This document shows, piece by piece, positions 13,687-24,287 of a stretch of 34,991 bases of DNA (its first letter is position 1; each line of letters starts with the position of its first letter). The stretch is taken from IMG/VR virus record IMGVR_UViG_3300029953_000099, positions 1 through 34,991 of that record; one strand, given 5' to 3'. Origin of the DNA: a virus. A model generated the notes under the pieces. The model was not told where the DNA came from. It searched no databases and was given only the letters and a program-made list of their open reading frames with translations. The translations under genes were made by a program, and so were the position numbers.

Positions 13687-16089
13687 TTATGTTATACCAA
13701 CTCCCGTAATCCACCATTCAGTAGCAGTAATTTTTTGTGCTACTGCAAAAGCTCTATTTGTTAGAGTTCTTGAACCACTTGTTTGTGAAGGAAGCCAATA
13801 CATAGTATCCCCACAAGTTATTGTTATTGTTTGATTGCTTGCCAGATAAGATGATATTTTTATAACAGTTCCTATCGGAAATGCTATTGAAGCATTAGAA
13901 GGAATTGCTGCAGTTGTAGCATTTGTATCAAATAAAAATTCTTGACCTTGATCGGCCAAACCAAATGTATAATTTGCTGTTTTTATTGTTTGGGGAGTTC
14001 CCAAAAAACCAATTTGATTAACATTTGTATAACCACCGGCGGTTAAAGTTCCTCCAGCATTTAAATTAATCGAACCGTCAACTGTTACACCACCAACAAA
14101 AGTTGATCCAGCAGCCGTGTTATCAAACACTAATGTTCCTGCTGCTAAATTATATGTAAATGGTCTAAATGAATTATAAGTTCCATATTGATTGCCACTT
14201 GCTGTTGATAATAAATAAACATTTGTTCCATCATTTCTCCACATAGCTCCATAATTACCATCAATCATTCTAAATTGGCCTTGACCAGAACCAAGTGTAG
14301 AAATTATCTCTCCACCGCTTCTTATAGTTCCAATAACATCTAAATTATAAGATGGTGATACTCCAATACCAACATTTGCATTAAGTGTTGTAATACCACT
14401 TACAGTTAAAGTTGAATCCATAAGAACTGTACTAATAAAAGTTGTGGGATTATTAAAATAAGCATTTGCATAAAAACTTAGAAGATGTGCTTGATTATCA
14501 AAATTAAATACTGTTCCAGCACCTGTACCAAATCCACCGCTTGAATTTGCATAATACATTACAAACGTATTTCCAGAAGTTCCTTCTACTTGAAATGCAT
14601 TTCTACTAACTCCACCTGTATTCCAATACATCGTTATAGTCGAATTTGCATTTGTAGTATTATTAAAATATATACCACCATTTGGATCTTGTATATTTAA
14701 TGTATTAACTAAAACAACACCATTTGCAATTATTTGGCCTTGAGTGGAAATGGATGTTCCTGAACCATAAACAAAGGTTGTTGGATTCATTGTTGCTGGT
14801 AATAATCCAGCTGCTATTGTACCAGCATTAAAATTTGAAGCATTTAAGAAATATGAAGAAGGAGAACCATTCAAATTAGTTGAATTATTTGCGCTCCCCG
14901 AAACATTAATATTATAAGTCCCACTTAATTGACCAACAGGAAGAGTTCCTGTTGTAATATTTGATGCATTTGTATAATAACTTCCATATTGACCATCAAG
15001 TTTATCGGAATCCATTCCTGAACCCGAACCTTGATTTCCAGCATGCCAAATTTGATAAGAATTATTACCAAAACTCCATCCACCAACACTAAATTTACTG
15101 TTACTATCTAAACCAAATTGAGCTCCAAATCTACCATTATTAACAAATGATATAAATGAACCACCAAGAGTAGTATTACCTTGAAAAATATATACAGCAC
15201 CATTTGCTGCAACGCTATTAGCAATTGGTGATACCGAATTCATGTTAAATGTTGCAGAAGAATACCCAGAACCACCATTAAATGTTGGTGCAATTATATT
15301 TGCAGGAGTATAACCTAATAATGATACTATATTAGTATAATAAGAAGCGGGTTGTCCATTTAGATTTGTTGAATTATTTGCTAATAAGGCTGTATTTGCT
15401 AATGTAGCCAAGGTTGCTAGATTTGTTGTATTAGCATTTCCTGAAATACTGATAGCATATGTACCAGTTAATCTTAATGCTGGTATTGTACCTGTACTTA
15501 AATTACCAGCATTTGCATAATAAGAAGCTGGTTGACCTCCAAAATTAGTTGAATTATTTGATGTTAATGCTGTGGTTGCTGTATTAGCATTTCCTGAAAT
15601 ACTGATAGCATATGTATTACCATCATTAATTACTAATTGGATTACATTTCCCGAAATACCAGCTTCCCACCAAGTATTAGTTTCACTCCATCTGAAAATA
15701 GCATTTGACGATGAACCACGATTTATTATAATACCCGCATTTCCTCCCGGAGCAGCTAATCCATAATTTAAAACTAAAAGTTGACCATTACTGTTTACAT
15801 TAGAATTAACTAATAATGTATCGGTAATTATACCACCTTTTATTGTAGCTCCATTTGCTACAGATATTTGGTTTGCTGATAAAAACCAAGGAAGAGAAGT
15901 ATTTCCAAGAGAATAATTAGTTCCACTTGGTATAATATTTCCATAACTTGTGGCAGTAAATGTTAAATTTCCTGAAACATTTAGATTGCCATTAATAACT
16001 GCTGAACCTGTAACAAGTAAAGTTGCTAAAGATGTATTACCATTAACTGTAATACCATTGTCAAATTGATTTGGAAGTGATGCGGCCAA
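13687..16089 (-). CDS. Long tail fibre protein with tandem repeats and C-terminal tip domain
   Basis: 800 residues. The N-terminal part begins MAASLPNQFDNGITVNGNTS. The central part has repeats built on ISGNANT...NNSTNLNGQPASYYTN...LTGTY, about 51 residues per unit, also visible at DNA level. The C-terminal domain (about 690-800; YTFGLADQGQEFLFDTN, FPIGTVIKISSY, EWWITGVGIT) matches the tip domain common in phage fibres. The likely start is TTG at 16089, 6-8 nt after AGGAAC. The product is probably a trimeric beta-structured fibre that binds the host surface; the receptor is unknown. Confidence 0.8.
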   Translation of the reverse strand: MAASLPNQFDNGITVNGNTSLATLLVTGSAVINGNLNVSGNLTFTATSYGNIIPSGTNYSLGNTSLPWFLSANQISVANGATIKGGIITDTLLVNSNVNSNGQLLVLNYGLAAPGGNAGIIINRGSSSNAIFRWSETNTWWEAGISGNVIQLVINDGNTYAISISGNANTATTALTSNNSTNFGGQPASYYANAGNLSTGTIPALRLTGTYAISISGNANTTNLATLATLANTALLANNSTNLNGQPASYYTNIVSLLGYTPANIIAPTFNGGSGYSSATFNMNSVSPIANSVAANGAVYIFQGNTTLGGSFISFVNNGRFGAQFGLDSNSKFSVGGWSFGNNSYQIWHAGNQGSGSGMDSDKLDGQYGSYYTNASNITTGTLPVGQLSGTYNINVSGSANNSTNLNGSPSSYFLNASNFNAGTIAAGLLPATMNPTTFVYGSGTSISTQGQIIANGVVLVNTLNIQDPNGGIYFNNTTNANSTITMYWNTGGVSRNAFQVEGTSGNTFVMYYANSSGGFGTGAGTVFNFDNQAHLLSFYANAYFNNPTTFISTVLMDSTLTVSGITTLNANVGIGVSPSYNLDVIGTIRSGGEIISTLGSGQGQFRMIDGNYGAMWRNDGTNVYLLSTASGNQYGTYNSFRPFTYNLAAGTLVFDNTAAGSTFVGGVTVDGSINLNAGGTLTAGGYTNVNQIGFLGTPQTIKTANYTFGLADQGQEFLFDTNATTAAIPSNASIAFPIGTVIKISSYLASNQTITITCGDTMYWLPSQTSGSRTLTNRAFAVAQKITATEWWITGVGIT
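15428..15463. repeat. 36-bp direct repeat, copy 1, in the tail fibre gene
   Basis: Identical to 15581-15616, offset 153 bp (51 codons). It encodes the TYAISISGNANT segment of the fibre repeat. Near-identity at DNA level suggests recent unit duplication or gene conversion. Confidence 0.95.
15581..15616. repeat. 36-bp direct repeat, copy 2, in the tail fibre gene
   Basis: Identical to 15428-15463. The intervening sequence is diverged at DNA level but similar at protein level (the QPASYYxN motif is shared), so the 36-bp core is unusually conserved. Confidence 0.95.
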
Positions 16090-16090
16090 T

Positions 16091-17221
16091 TTATGTTCCT
16101 ATTAATTGTGCTAATATTTTAACGGATAAATTAGCAACATTTTGTGTTATATTAATATTTACATTCGCACCATTAATTGTTGCGGTTGTAGTATAAAGTT
16201 GTGTGTTTGAAAATATAATACCCGATGTTGTATAATAAACATTTGAAGAATTTTGAACAAATAATATAGTTTCGAGTTGTGAATCTCCAGCAGGAGACAA
16301 TGATTGTATATTTAAAGACCCACTTCTATATGTAGCAGTAGGAAATGTTATTAATGTTTGTGGACTTGAAATGTTTGCTCCAACATTCGTATTTGCTATT
16401 GTTACGAATGTTGCTATTCCATTTATCGAAAAATTATTTGAAGAAACAGAATTTGCAGCAATTGTGTTAGAAGTTATTGTAGTTATATCACTTGTTAGTT
16501 GGAATGTATTCCATCTATTTCCCGAAGAACCAAGAGTATTTGCTGTTCCTGGCAAAACTGTTCCGTTAAATACTGTATTACTAAGTGTTGTGTTGCCTGT
16601 TGTAGTTAATACATTTGTTAAATTAACAATTGAAGAAATATTAATATTTAAACCCACAAAAGTAACATTTGCAGTATGATTTGTGTTTGAATTTAAATTT
16701 AAAGCAAGACCATTAATCGTAACATTAGCCGCATTTAAATAAGTATTAGAAGTAGAATTAAATTGACCATTTCCAAAAGAAACATTTGCATTTGATGTTA
16801 ATGTTCCTGTATGTGTAGTATTTCCACTAATTAATACAGTATTTGAAATTAAAGTATTGGAATAAATAGTTAAATTTCCGCCCATAATATTTACTAATCC
16901 AACATTAGCAATTAAATTGGCGGCTTGTATTGTTACATTTGAATTAAATAAAGCTAATGAACCATTAGATGTTAAATTCGAAGAAATATTTAAAGTTGAA
17001 GGAGTGGTAATTGAACCACCTGTAAGATTATTTCCTACTGCTATTGTATTCGCATTAAATATACCAATAATAGAAGCATTACCAGTTGTAGAACCACCAA
17101 TTGTATTTGCTGCAGTTGTAACAATAATTGTTCCAAGAGCATTTAATACAATATCTAATTGTCCCACAAGAGATGTAAAGGTATCAAAATTAATACTTAC
17201 GTTTGAAGTTGAAATACTCAT
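16091..17221 (-). CDS. Asn/Thr-rich fibre or baseplate-fibre protein
   Basis: 376 residues of low-complexity beta-type sequence: repeated short strands such as NTLISNTVLISGNTTHTG and LNLNSNTNHTANVTFVG suggest a beta-helix or beta-roll. A more complex segment follows (FNGTVLPGTANTLGSSGNRW, typical of fibre head-neck junctions), then a C-terminal domain (about 300-376). No catalytic motif is seen. ATG at 17221 overlaps the end of the coiled-coil gene, and the fibre gene follows directly, so it probably belongs to the same distal fibre assembly. The precise role is not recognised. Confidence 0.7.
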   Translation of the reverse strand: MSISTSNVSINFDTFTSLVGQLDIVLNALGTIIVTTAANTIGGSTTGNASIIGIFNANTIAVGNNLTGGSITTPSTLNISSNLTSNGSLALFNSNVTIQAANLIANVGLVNIMGGNLTIYSNTLISNTVLISGNTTHTGTLTSNANVSFGNGQFNSTSNTYLNAANVTINGLALNLNSNTNHTANVTFVGLNINISSIVNLTNVLTTTGNTTLSNTVFNGTVLPGTANTLGSSGNRWNTFQLTSDITTITSNTIAANSVSSNNFSINGIATFVTIANTNVGANISSPQTLITFPTATYRSGSLNIQSLSPAGDSQLETILFVQNSSNVYYTTSGIIFSNTQLYTTTATINGANVNINITQNVANLSVKILAQLIGT

Positions 17222-17416
17222 TTATTCTTTTTCTTTCAAAATATTCTTAATAATTCCTTTGAGATTTTCTATTTCATCTTCTAGCTTTTTAAAACGATCT
17301 TCTAATTCTTGTTTTTGTTTCAAAATTATAGCTCGTCTTTGTTTATATTCTTCAAACCCTTTTGTATCTGTATTTAGTAATGCTTTTGAATTTTTATCTC
17401 TTATAAGTTTATCCAT
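17222..17416 (-). CDS. Small coiled-coil protein of the fibre cluster
   Basis: 64 residues. The N-terminus MDKLIRDKNSKALLNTDTKG resembles short proteins found among structural genes in marine T4-like phages. The rest is a heptad-rich charged coiled coil (LEDRFKKLEDEIENLKGIIK). Its ATG overlaps the upstream stop (TAATG). It may be a fibre-assembly helper or a minor virion part; no function is established from the sequence. Confidence 0.7.
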   Translation of the reverse strand: MDKLIRDKNSKALLNTDTKGFEEYKQRRAIILKQKQELEDRFKKLEDEIENLKGIIKNILKEKE

Positions 17417-19404
17417 TATGTCGATATGGCAATGGCTCTTACATCTTCAATTCTTGGAACAAGATAAGAAGCGTTTGCAAGAAGATTAATTTTAATCTGA
17501 AATGTCAAATATGTACTAAACAAACTTGTTGAATTAAAATAACTTACAGTATTTGAATTTTGTGGATCAAGATAAGCAGCTAATGGATCATTAAATACAT
17601 ACATAGTTCCTGATGATAAACTAAATGGTATTGGTCCACTTAATGTAACAAATGCATCATTTGCAACTGTTGTTGCTTGAAATACAGCATTTGATGTTCC
17701 ATTACTTATTACTACAACGGAACCATTTGAAATATATTGAGTAAATGATGTATTTACTCCTGTAACATTTGATTGACCATTTGTACCATTTATAGTTCCT
17801 GTAACAATTGTTACAGGAGGATAATTCGCGACTTGATAAACATATTCTTCAATATCATTTCTATTTGAAGGATCACCCTTTGTAACTGGTTGTTGACGAG
17901 CTAATTGGGTCCAAGATTTTGCCGTAAACGAATCAGGATCATAATTATTTTGAATTTTCATCCAAACTTCAACATCTGTTCCAACTGGTTCATATGAATT
18001 TAAATATACAAGAAGATTTTCGGCGTTTTGACCATTTTCGAGAGTTACAATTAAACTTTCATATTTACTTTTTGTATTACCACTTATTGTATTTTCATTA
18101 GTTAAATCGTTGTTTATTAAATTATGATATCTAAGAATACTTGTTGATTGCAAATCTAATGTTGGACTTAGTACAGGATAATTGCTCGTCATTGTAACGG
18201 GCATTACAAATGATTTACCTGTATTATTTTGTATTTCTAAACTTTTTGAAGCAATAACAGCATCAAAAGTATCAAGATAATTTGAATTATTAAATGTTAC
18301 CGATGTAGTTTCATTTAATGAATAACTTGTATCTATCAAATTAGCATTTGCTGATATACTTGTTCCTGTCACGCTAGTTCTATAAAATAATGGTTGAAAA
18401 TAACTTATTATTTTATTTTTAACTGCTGATATTGTAGCTCTTGTTGCTGTGGTATCAGAAATTATTATACTTCCATTAGTAAAACAAAATGTGTTGTTTG
18501 AACTGGTAGAAGCGCCGAGTGTAATATCACCAGTACTTTGGTTATAATATATTAATTTTCCAACAGGAGCATTTAGAGCACACACATTATTTGCGGTGAA
18601 TGATGGAAGTCTATCTAATGTAATATTGGTATTAGAATTTACTGTTGCTACTTTACAAACACTAAAATAACCAGCGGGCGTTGGAGCATAATAATTATGA
18701 AGAATTATATAAGAATTTGGAGTAAAAACTGTTTGAAATAATGTACCATTTCCGGTTACGGTTAGAGAATTATTAGAAAATGAAACAGTTCCAGTTATAG
18801 GAGTGTTTGTAAATTGAAATACGTGTTCACCAACAAGATAATTTCCTTGAACATTTTGAATTCCAAGAAATTCATCATCAGCATTTGTTAAATTAATTGT
18901 TCCACTATTTGATGTAAAATTAGCATTATATAATGTAAATTTTAAATTTTGTGCAGAAATTGGTTGCCATGCTGTATCATTTGTAGAAGAAAATAAAGAT
19001 CCATCTCCCCAATTTTGGGTTACACTATATGAAGAATTAAGAACATCTACTTCTCCTGTTTGGGCTGTCCAGATTAAATAATCTGGTGAATTACCATCAG
19101 GAATTATTGCAAATGCATATACATTATTTGATTGTAAAAATATAGGTGCAGAAAAAACAAAAGATGTAGCAACCGATGCATTTGTACTTACATTTATTTG
19201 TGATGGAGTTAAATGTACTCTTGAAAATGGTATTATTGTGCTCGCAGGATAACCATTCGAATCAGTATTTCTTAATTCGACCACAACCCCAAAATTTGGA
19301 TCTATTTGTTGAAAATATAAATCAATTTGTGTTAAAAATATACCATCTTGATTTGTGGCATATTGGGGAAAAATTGTAAATGTTTGTGCTAAGGGATTCC
19401 CCAT
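17416..19404 (-). CDS. Virion structural protein of the baseplate-fibre region
   Basis: 662 residues. The N-terminal domain (1-170) contains GNPLAQTFTIFPQ, FLTQIDLYFQQIDPNFGV and WQPISAQNLKFTLYNANF. This is a jelly-roll-like module typical of marine T4-like proteins that accompany the DUF4815-type protein. The middle is variable, and the C-terminus (SYLVPRIEDVRAIAIST) is compact. ATG at 19404 follows AGGAACATAAA. It lies between two other fibre-base genes with 1-2 nt or overlapping junctions, so it is probably one polycistronic set. Confidence 0.75.
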   Translation of the reverse strand: MGNPLAQTFTIFPQYATNQDGIFLTQIDLYFQQIDPNFGVVVELRNTDSNGYPASTIIPFSRVHLTPSQINVSTNASVATSFVFSAPIFLQSNNVYAFAIIPDGNSPDYLIWTAQTGEVDVLNSSYSVTQNWGDGSLFSSTNDTAWQPISAQNLKFTLYNANFTSNSGTINLTNADDEFLGIQNVQGNYLVGEHVFQFTNTPITGTVSFSNNSLTVTGNGTLFQTVFTPNSYIILHNYYAPTPAGYFSVCKVATVNSNTNITLDRLPSFTANNVCALNAPVGKLIYYNQSTGDITLGASTSSNNTFCFTNGSIIISDTTATRATISAVKNKIISYFQPLFYRTSVTGTSISANANLIDTSYSLNETTSVTFNNSNYLDTFDAVIASKSLEIQNNTGKSFVMPVTMTSNYPVLSPTLDLQSTSILRYHNLINNDLTNENTISGNTKSKYESLIVTLENGQNAENLLVYLNSYEPVGTDVEVWMKIQNNYDPDSFTAKSWTQLARQQPVTKGDPSNRNDIEEYVYQVANYPPVTIVTGTINGTNGQSNVTGVNTSFTQYISNGSVVVISNGTSNAVFQATTVANDAFVTLSGPIPFSLSSGTMYVFNDPLAAYLDPQNSNTVSYFNSTSLFSTYLTFQIKINLLANASYLVPRIEDVRAIAIST

Positions 19405-19405
19405 T

Positions 19406-20644
19406 TTATGTTCCTGTATATGTATTTGATTGTGCTATAACATTTGCAGAAAAAGAAGCTACGTTATTACTACCTTGTGTTATATTTAGTATGTTTACTG
19501 TTAATTGTACTTTTGCAATGTTATTACCACTTTTTATTCCGCCATATACATTTCCTGTATTGGAAACTGATGCTCCCAAACCAGCAGTTAATACGGAAAA
19601 TGTTATAACACTTCCATTTGCAACATCAATTAATACATTTTGATTAGCTATTGTGCCATTTGCTAAATTATAATTTCCACCAACACCCCATGCTGCATCA
19701 GTATAATAATTTGATCTTTGACTAGACGGAGAAGTTGTGAAACAATAAGCAGCTTGAACAACGTTTGCTGGATTTGTCCATTGTACTTCAACAATAGCAT
19801 ATCTATTTTGAGCATTATTATAAACATTAGCTGTTGTAAAAGAAAATCCTAATTGGATTGGTTGACTAACATTTGAAACCGTTACAGAATTTCCAGTAAC
19901 CACATATGCAAAAGTATTATTGGGTGTTTCCATTCCAGCTATATTTGCAAATGCTGGAGTAAAAGTTGGGTTTAAACTAGGTGTTGCAATGTATGTTGAA
20001 TTTGGTGAAGGTAATGTTGGCCCGCTTGGTGTTGAACCACCAGTACCAATTGAATTATTTGTATCACTATCACCAGGACGTGTTGTTGTAGTTGCTGTAA
20101 AATTATAAGCATTAAATGTTGCTGAAGATTGAGTTGTCGCCGCATCAATTGAAAGAATATTATTAACATCCATCAAAAATAATACATTACTTCCAACATA
20201 AAATGTGTTTGCGGGAACATAGAATATTCCCGATAGACTTCCGGCTGAATTAACTATTAAAGGTGAACCAACAGTTCCCGTTGGAGTCCAAACAGTTCCG
20301 TTTGAAGTTGCTGGCGCAACAAATGCATTTACTGGTATATTACTAAAATATGCATAGATATTACTTCCGGGTTTCATCCCATTTGCCGTAAAATTTATAG
20401 ATTGTGGCGCAATAAATGATGAAAAAGAAATATCTGTTATATAATCGCCAACATTTGCAGTTGTTGCTGCTGATATTGTTGGTGATGAAACATTTAACGA
20501 TGTATTTGACAGTGTTGTTGTAGCAACACTATTTGCAACTGTAGATTGACTATTTGCCACAGAAGTTGGTATGTTTAATTTAAATATATTATGAATACTA
20601 TCAGCTAAATTTAATTGTGACGGTATTAAAATTCCTTGAGGCAT
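19406..20644 (-). CDS. Tail/baseplate fibre-associated structural protein
   Basis: 412 residues. After a Ser/Thr/Asn-rich N-terminal part, a recognisable module SINFTANGMKPGSNIYAYF, FVAPATSN and GIFYVPANTFYVGSNV (about 80-170) occurs, which is common in large phage baseplate proteins. A proline-rich linker (GGSTPSGPTLPSPNS) then leads to a C-terminal beta-sandwich-like domain (250-412). There is a clear ATG with an AGGAT Shine-Dalgarno. It sits 3 nt after the 1197-residue protein, suggesting a joint role in attaching fibres to the baseplate. Confidence 0.7.
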   Translation of the reverse strand: MPQGILIPSQLNLADSIHNIFKLNIPTSVANSQSTVANSVATTTLSNTSLNVSSPTISAATTANVGDYITDISFSSFIAPQSINFTANGMKPGSNIYAYFSNIPVNAFVAPATSNGTVWTPTGTVGSPLIVNSAGSLSGIFYVPANTFYVGSNVLFLMDVNNILSIDAATTQSSATFNAYNFTATTTTRPGDSDTNNSIGTGGSTPSGPTLPSPNSTYIATPSLNPTFTPAFANIAGMETPNNTFAYVVTGNSVTVSNVSQPIQLGFSFTTANVYNNAQNRYAIVEVQWTNPANVVQAAYCFTTSPSSQRSNYYTDAAWGVGGNYNLANGTIANQNVLIDVANGSVITFSVLTAGLGASVSNTGNVYGGIKSGNNIAKVQLTVNILNITQGSNNVASFSANVIAQSNTYTGT

Positions 20645-20647
20645 TTT

Positions 20648-23600
20648 TTATCCTGTTATTGTAATGTTTGGATTTACAGTTGTATCAAAGAAATTATCAT
20701 AACTTGGATACAAATTTAAAGTACCTGTAAAATTATAATAATCGTCGGTACAATTTCTTACTAATGTAGCATATGGTTGAGTTATCATTGGTGATGAAGT
20801 ATAAGTCAAAGTTGCTAAATTATTACTCAATGTAATACCTGTACTATTTGCTATTTTTAAATTATGTTTTTGTTGTTCAAATCTAGGTATAAGTTCACCT
20901 GTTACTGTATCAATAGCTGCAGTAAACTCTGGATTATTTACATCTGCACAAGAAAAATCATTAAATGAATCGACAAAAATACCATTTTTAAACACATTGA
21001 GGCCAGTTGATGCATTTATAATATTTAAAGCAGTAGTTTGTTGCTCTAAAAGATTTAATGAAGTATAATACTCTAAATTTGTAATACGATTATCTAATGA
21101 ATTAATATCCTTCATTGTATAACCACTATTTTGATCAAGAGTTATGGTAATTGTTTCATCAGGACGTCCATAAAGTACACCATCGGATGTACTTAATGTT
21201 GGATAAGGAGGAACATTTATGGTAGCTAAAGTCATTGTTCCATTTAATCCACTTGGAGGTACTGGATTATTTGATGGAATTCCTGGGACAATACTAAATT
21301 GTCCCTGAGAATTTAAAGCTAATAGATCATATCTTCCTTGATAATATTGAAGACTACAGCTAAACAATTCGTTCGGAGCAGGAAAATATTTTTCGGTAGA
21401 AACAAATGTTTCAGTATTTGCTGGATTAACAGTAATATTATTGGCAGTGTTATTTGCACTGGTATTCGCCGTATTTTGTATTACTGGTCTAAAATCTAAT
21501 GTGTTTCTGAGATCAAATGCTTGTCCACTCGAAGTAGAAGTATATACTGGTATTTGTTGTGTTTTAATATAAACTTGAGTATTAGCACCGCTTGTATCAT
21601 TAATTGGATAACTATCTATATCAAAGAAACCCAAACCACCACCAGTATTTGTATAACTAAATGAGCTAAAGTTTACTTGAATATACATTCCGGGAGTAAT
21701 AGTAATTGGGTTTGCTGGATTAACTCTAAGATAAGCTAAACCATAATAATCATCTTTCTGACCTGTATCCAATATAAAATTTGATGTTGCATTTATAGCA
21801 CCAGAAGTATAATTTGGATTTAAACTATATGTTACAGAAATTAATTTAAATGCGTCGACAATACCCAAACACCAAGAAGTTTGACCTTGAGTAGAATTGG
21901 CCAGATTTACATAATTTGATGGTATAAGATTTTTAGTTAATTGAAGAGCGCTATTAACTTGTACATTATATACCGCGTTAACCGCTAATGTATTTGAAAG
22001 TGTTTCTCCAAGATTTAGAGTTAATTGATTTCCTGAAACAGAAATACTTCTAAGAGGATAATTATAAAAAGCAATTGGTGTATTTTGGGGATAAGTTCTT
22101 GTATGTGTTGTTGATGCATTTGTACTTGGAACAGCATTCATTGTCAAATATGTATTATTTGCAATAGATGTAATTTGTCTTACATCTCCAGTTCCTAATA
22201 CTATATAGTCATTAATTGTATAAGAAGATAAAAATGTTGTAGCACCATTAGCAATTAATGCATTAGATGAAGTATTAGAAACAACATTACCAGAGAATGT
22301 TGTGTTTACATTTGCCGAACCTCTTGTAGTAACAATAAAATTTATAGTTTCGGCATTATCAAGAGTGCCAGAATATGGAAAAGTATAAGAACCTGTAAGT
22401 GTTTTTTGAAGAGTTCCATTAGCTGCAAAGCTTACAGTTTGATCAACCGTAGAATAAATGTATTCAATAGTATTATTACCAGATAAATTACGAATAGTTT
22501 TTATAGCATTTTGGTTGAATGGAAATAGAAGTGTATCAAATGCAGTTTCTAATATAGATGCATTTCCATTTACGTCTAATTTAATATTCGCCGCGCCATT
22601 GTTTGGAATACCACCACCATTATAAAATATACTTCTTACGTTATTAAAATTTTGACCAGAATTCATGACAACATCAAATATATATAAATTATATACTGTT
22701 AATGGATCATCGGGATTACCAGAATTATATACTAATGATCTAACTTTTGCAGTTCCTATTTCATTACCAGCTCCCGAAGTGGGGGTAGAACCAGCAGTAT
22801 CTCTTAATGAAATAGATGGCGCTAAATTAAAAGGTATAACACCTTGTAAATTTTTAATAGGAACATAATTTGCATATGATGTTGAAATATTAACATTTTG
22901 TTTTTGAACAATATCGGTTCCTTTTCTAAGAGGAATACTTTGTGTTCCATAAGATTGTATTCTATAACCATTAACATATCCAACCCCAGCTCCTATTTGT
23001 GCTTGAAGATATGTATTATTACCGGATATATTACTTGCACTAACACCAAATGGACTTACTACATAATTACCAGATTGATCATTGACAGTTTGTGCTAAAG
23101 CAGTTCCAAGTTGAGAATATGAACTTGTTTGATTTTGTTTAACTGGTACTCCATTTTCAAAAGAAACAATTGAAAAGAAGTTATTAGAACCAACTGCATT
23201 TGCACTTGGTAATACTTGTAGTGCAGGAGTTAATTGAAGTCTAAATGCTCCAGGAGCATTAAAATTGGTTGAACCTTGAGCATTATCATTTAATGAAGTA
23301 TCAACACTATTATTAACAATTGCTTCATTAGTAACAAATCCAACAGTTAATTGGTCGGGAATTGTTGTATATGGCGAAACAACAATGGTTTGTGCATCAT
23401 TTTCAAGAAAGAAACCTTTTTGATAAATAATTCCATCAGAAACTCTAAATGCATATCCAATTCCAACTGGATTATATTGACTATTGCTTGTATTCGCAAA
23501 GCTATTAGCAGCCACTGTTAATTGTGCAATAGTATTATAAGCGGATAAAGAACCACTTATACCATTTGAAGTTCCAAGAGTTGAATTTGCAATTGATACC

Positions 23601-24241
23601 GTTGGATTTATAAGGTAATTGTTACCTGTTGCAACTTGTATTACATCTATAATAGTTCCGCTTGGATTGGTAACAATTTGACCAATTGCTCCCGAACCAC
23701 CAGTATTAGATGTATATATTACAGTATCATTATTACTATAACCCGAACCACCATTATTAATTAATGTGCTTTGTATTCCATAATTGCGAGCATATACATT
23801 AAGAATATCACTTGGTAAAAAATATTGTTGTGAATTAGCGCCTGCAGAAATATATTTGACAAACAGAGTATTTAAATTTGGATTTTGAGTTTGTAAACCA
23901 TTTTGAGTATTTAAAACAATAGCAGATACATTTGCGGCATTTTGTATAATGCAATTCGCAAATTCACTAATATTTACAGGTTCACCATTAACCTGAAGAT
24001 CCATCACTTTAACATAGAAATATGAACTATCAAATGTAAAGGCACAACCTTTAATGATTGTACCATCAACATATATAGAATCACCAAATTCTGCAATTTG
24101 ATTTTGAAGAATTGATTGAAGTTCTTTTAATTCGCGGGCTTGAATAGCTGTACTTGCTCTAAAAAGAACATCGTAATACTTATTATTTGAATTATAGCTG
24201 TTCCAAAATGGAAAAGTGTCTAAATTAGTTTCTAAAGCCAA
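20648..24241 (-). CDS. Large DUF4815-like baseplate/fibre-base protein
   Basis: 1197 residues. The N-terminus ALETNLDTFPFWNSYNSNNK, followed by RASTAIQARELKELQSILQN and IAEFGDSIYVDG, is characteristic of the DUF4815 family of marine T4-like virion proteins. It contains an internal NGGSGYSNNDTVIY / GGSGAIGQIV module (about 160-210) shared with the gp7-like protein. The C-terminal third has LDNRITNLEYYTSLNLLEQQ, a helical trimerisation-like segment. TTG at 24241 is the likely start and no ATG is available nearby. It probably occupies the gp9/gp10 position, connecting wedge and fibres. Confidence 0.85.
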   Translation of the reverse strand: MALETNLDTFPFWNSYNSNNKYYDVLFRASTAIQARELKELQSILQNQIAEFGDSIYVDGTIIKGCAFTFDSSYFYVKVMDLQVNGEPVNISEFANCIIQNAANVSAIVLNTQNGLQTQNPNLNTLFVKYISAGANSQQYFLPSDILNVYARNYGIQSTLINNGGSGYSNNDTVIYTSNTGGSGAIGQIVTNPSGTIIDVIQVATGNNYLINPTVSIANSTLGTSNGISGSLSAYNTIAQLTVAANSFANTSNSQYNPVGIGYAFRVSDGIIYQKGFFLENDAQTIVVSPYTTIPDQLTVGFVTNEAIVNNSVDTSLNDNAQGSTNFNAPGAFRLQLTPALQVLPSANAVGSNNFFSIVSFENGVPVKQNQTSSYSQLGTALAQTVNDQSGNYVVSPFGVSASNISGNNTYLQAQIGAGVGYVNGYRIQSYGTQSIPLRKGTDIVQKQNVNISTSYANYVPIKNLQGVIPFNLAPSISLRDTAGSTPTSGAGNEIGTAKVRSLVYNSGNPDDPLTVYNLYIFDVVMNSGQNFNNVRSIFYNGGGIPNNGAANIKLDVNGNASILETAFDTLLFPFNQNAIKTIRNLSGNNTIEYIYSTVDQTVSFAANGTLQKTLTGSYTFPYSGTLDNAETINFIVTTRGSANVNTTFSGNVVSNTSSNALIANGATTFLSSYTINDYIVLGTGDVRQITSIANNTYLTMNAVPSTNASTTHTRTYPQNTPIAFYNYPLRSISVSGNQLTLNLGETLSNTLAVNAVYNVQVNSALQLTKNLIPSNYVNLANSTQGQTSWCLGIVDAFKLISVTYSLNPNYTSGAINATSNFILDTGQKDDYYGLAYLRVNPANPITITPGMYIQVNFSSFSYTNTGGGLGFFDIDSYPINDTSGANTQVYIKTQQIPVYTSTSSGQAFDLRNTLDFRPVIQNTANTSANNTANNITVNPANTETFVSTEKYFPAPNELFSCSLQYYQGRYDLLALNSQGQFSIVPGIPSNNPVPPSGLNGTMTLATINVPPYPTLSTSDGVLYGRPDETITITLDQNSGYTMKDINSLDNRITNLEYYTSLNLLEQQTTALNIINASTGLNVFKNGIFVDSFNDFSCADVNNPEFTAAIDTVTGELIPRFEQQKHNLKIANSTGITLSNNLATLTYTSSPMITQPYATLVRNCTDDYYNFTGTLNLYPSYDNFFDTTVNPNITITG

Positions 24242-24269
24242 TGTTAATTCTTTCTATCAATATTTCAAT

Positions 24270-24276
24270 TATTTAG
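24270..24276 (-). promoter_or_regulatory. Possible late-promoter-like box (CTAAATA)
   Basis: Minus-strand CTAAATA in the 46-nt gap between gp8 and the 1197-residue protein, about 29 nt before its TTG start. Same short word as before gp18 and gp20; weak on its own. Confidence 0.3.
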
Positions 24277-24287
24277 TTAAAAACCAA

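Noticed and set aside
13223-13834. Open frames opposite and beside the glycine-rich protein
   Set aside because: Glycine codons (GGN) read as proline or alanine on the other strand and give open frames automatically.
16917-17489. 190-residue open frame on the plus strand
   Set aside because: Antisense to the Asn/Thr-rich structural genes. Repetitive codons such as AAT/ATT leave long open frames on the opposite strand; no promoter or family similarity.
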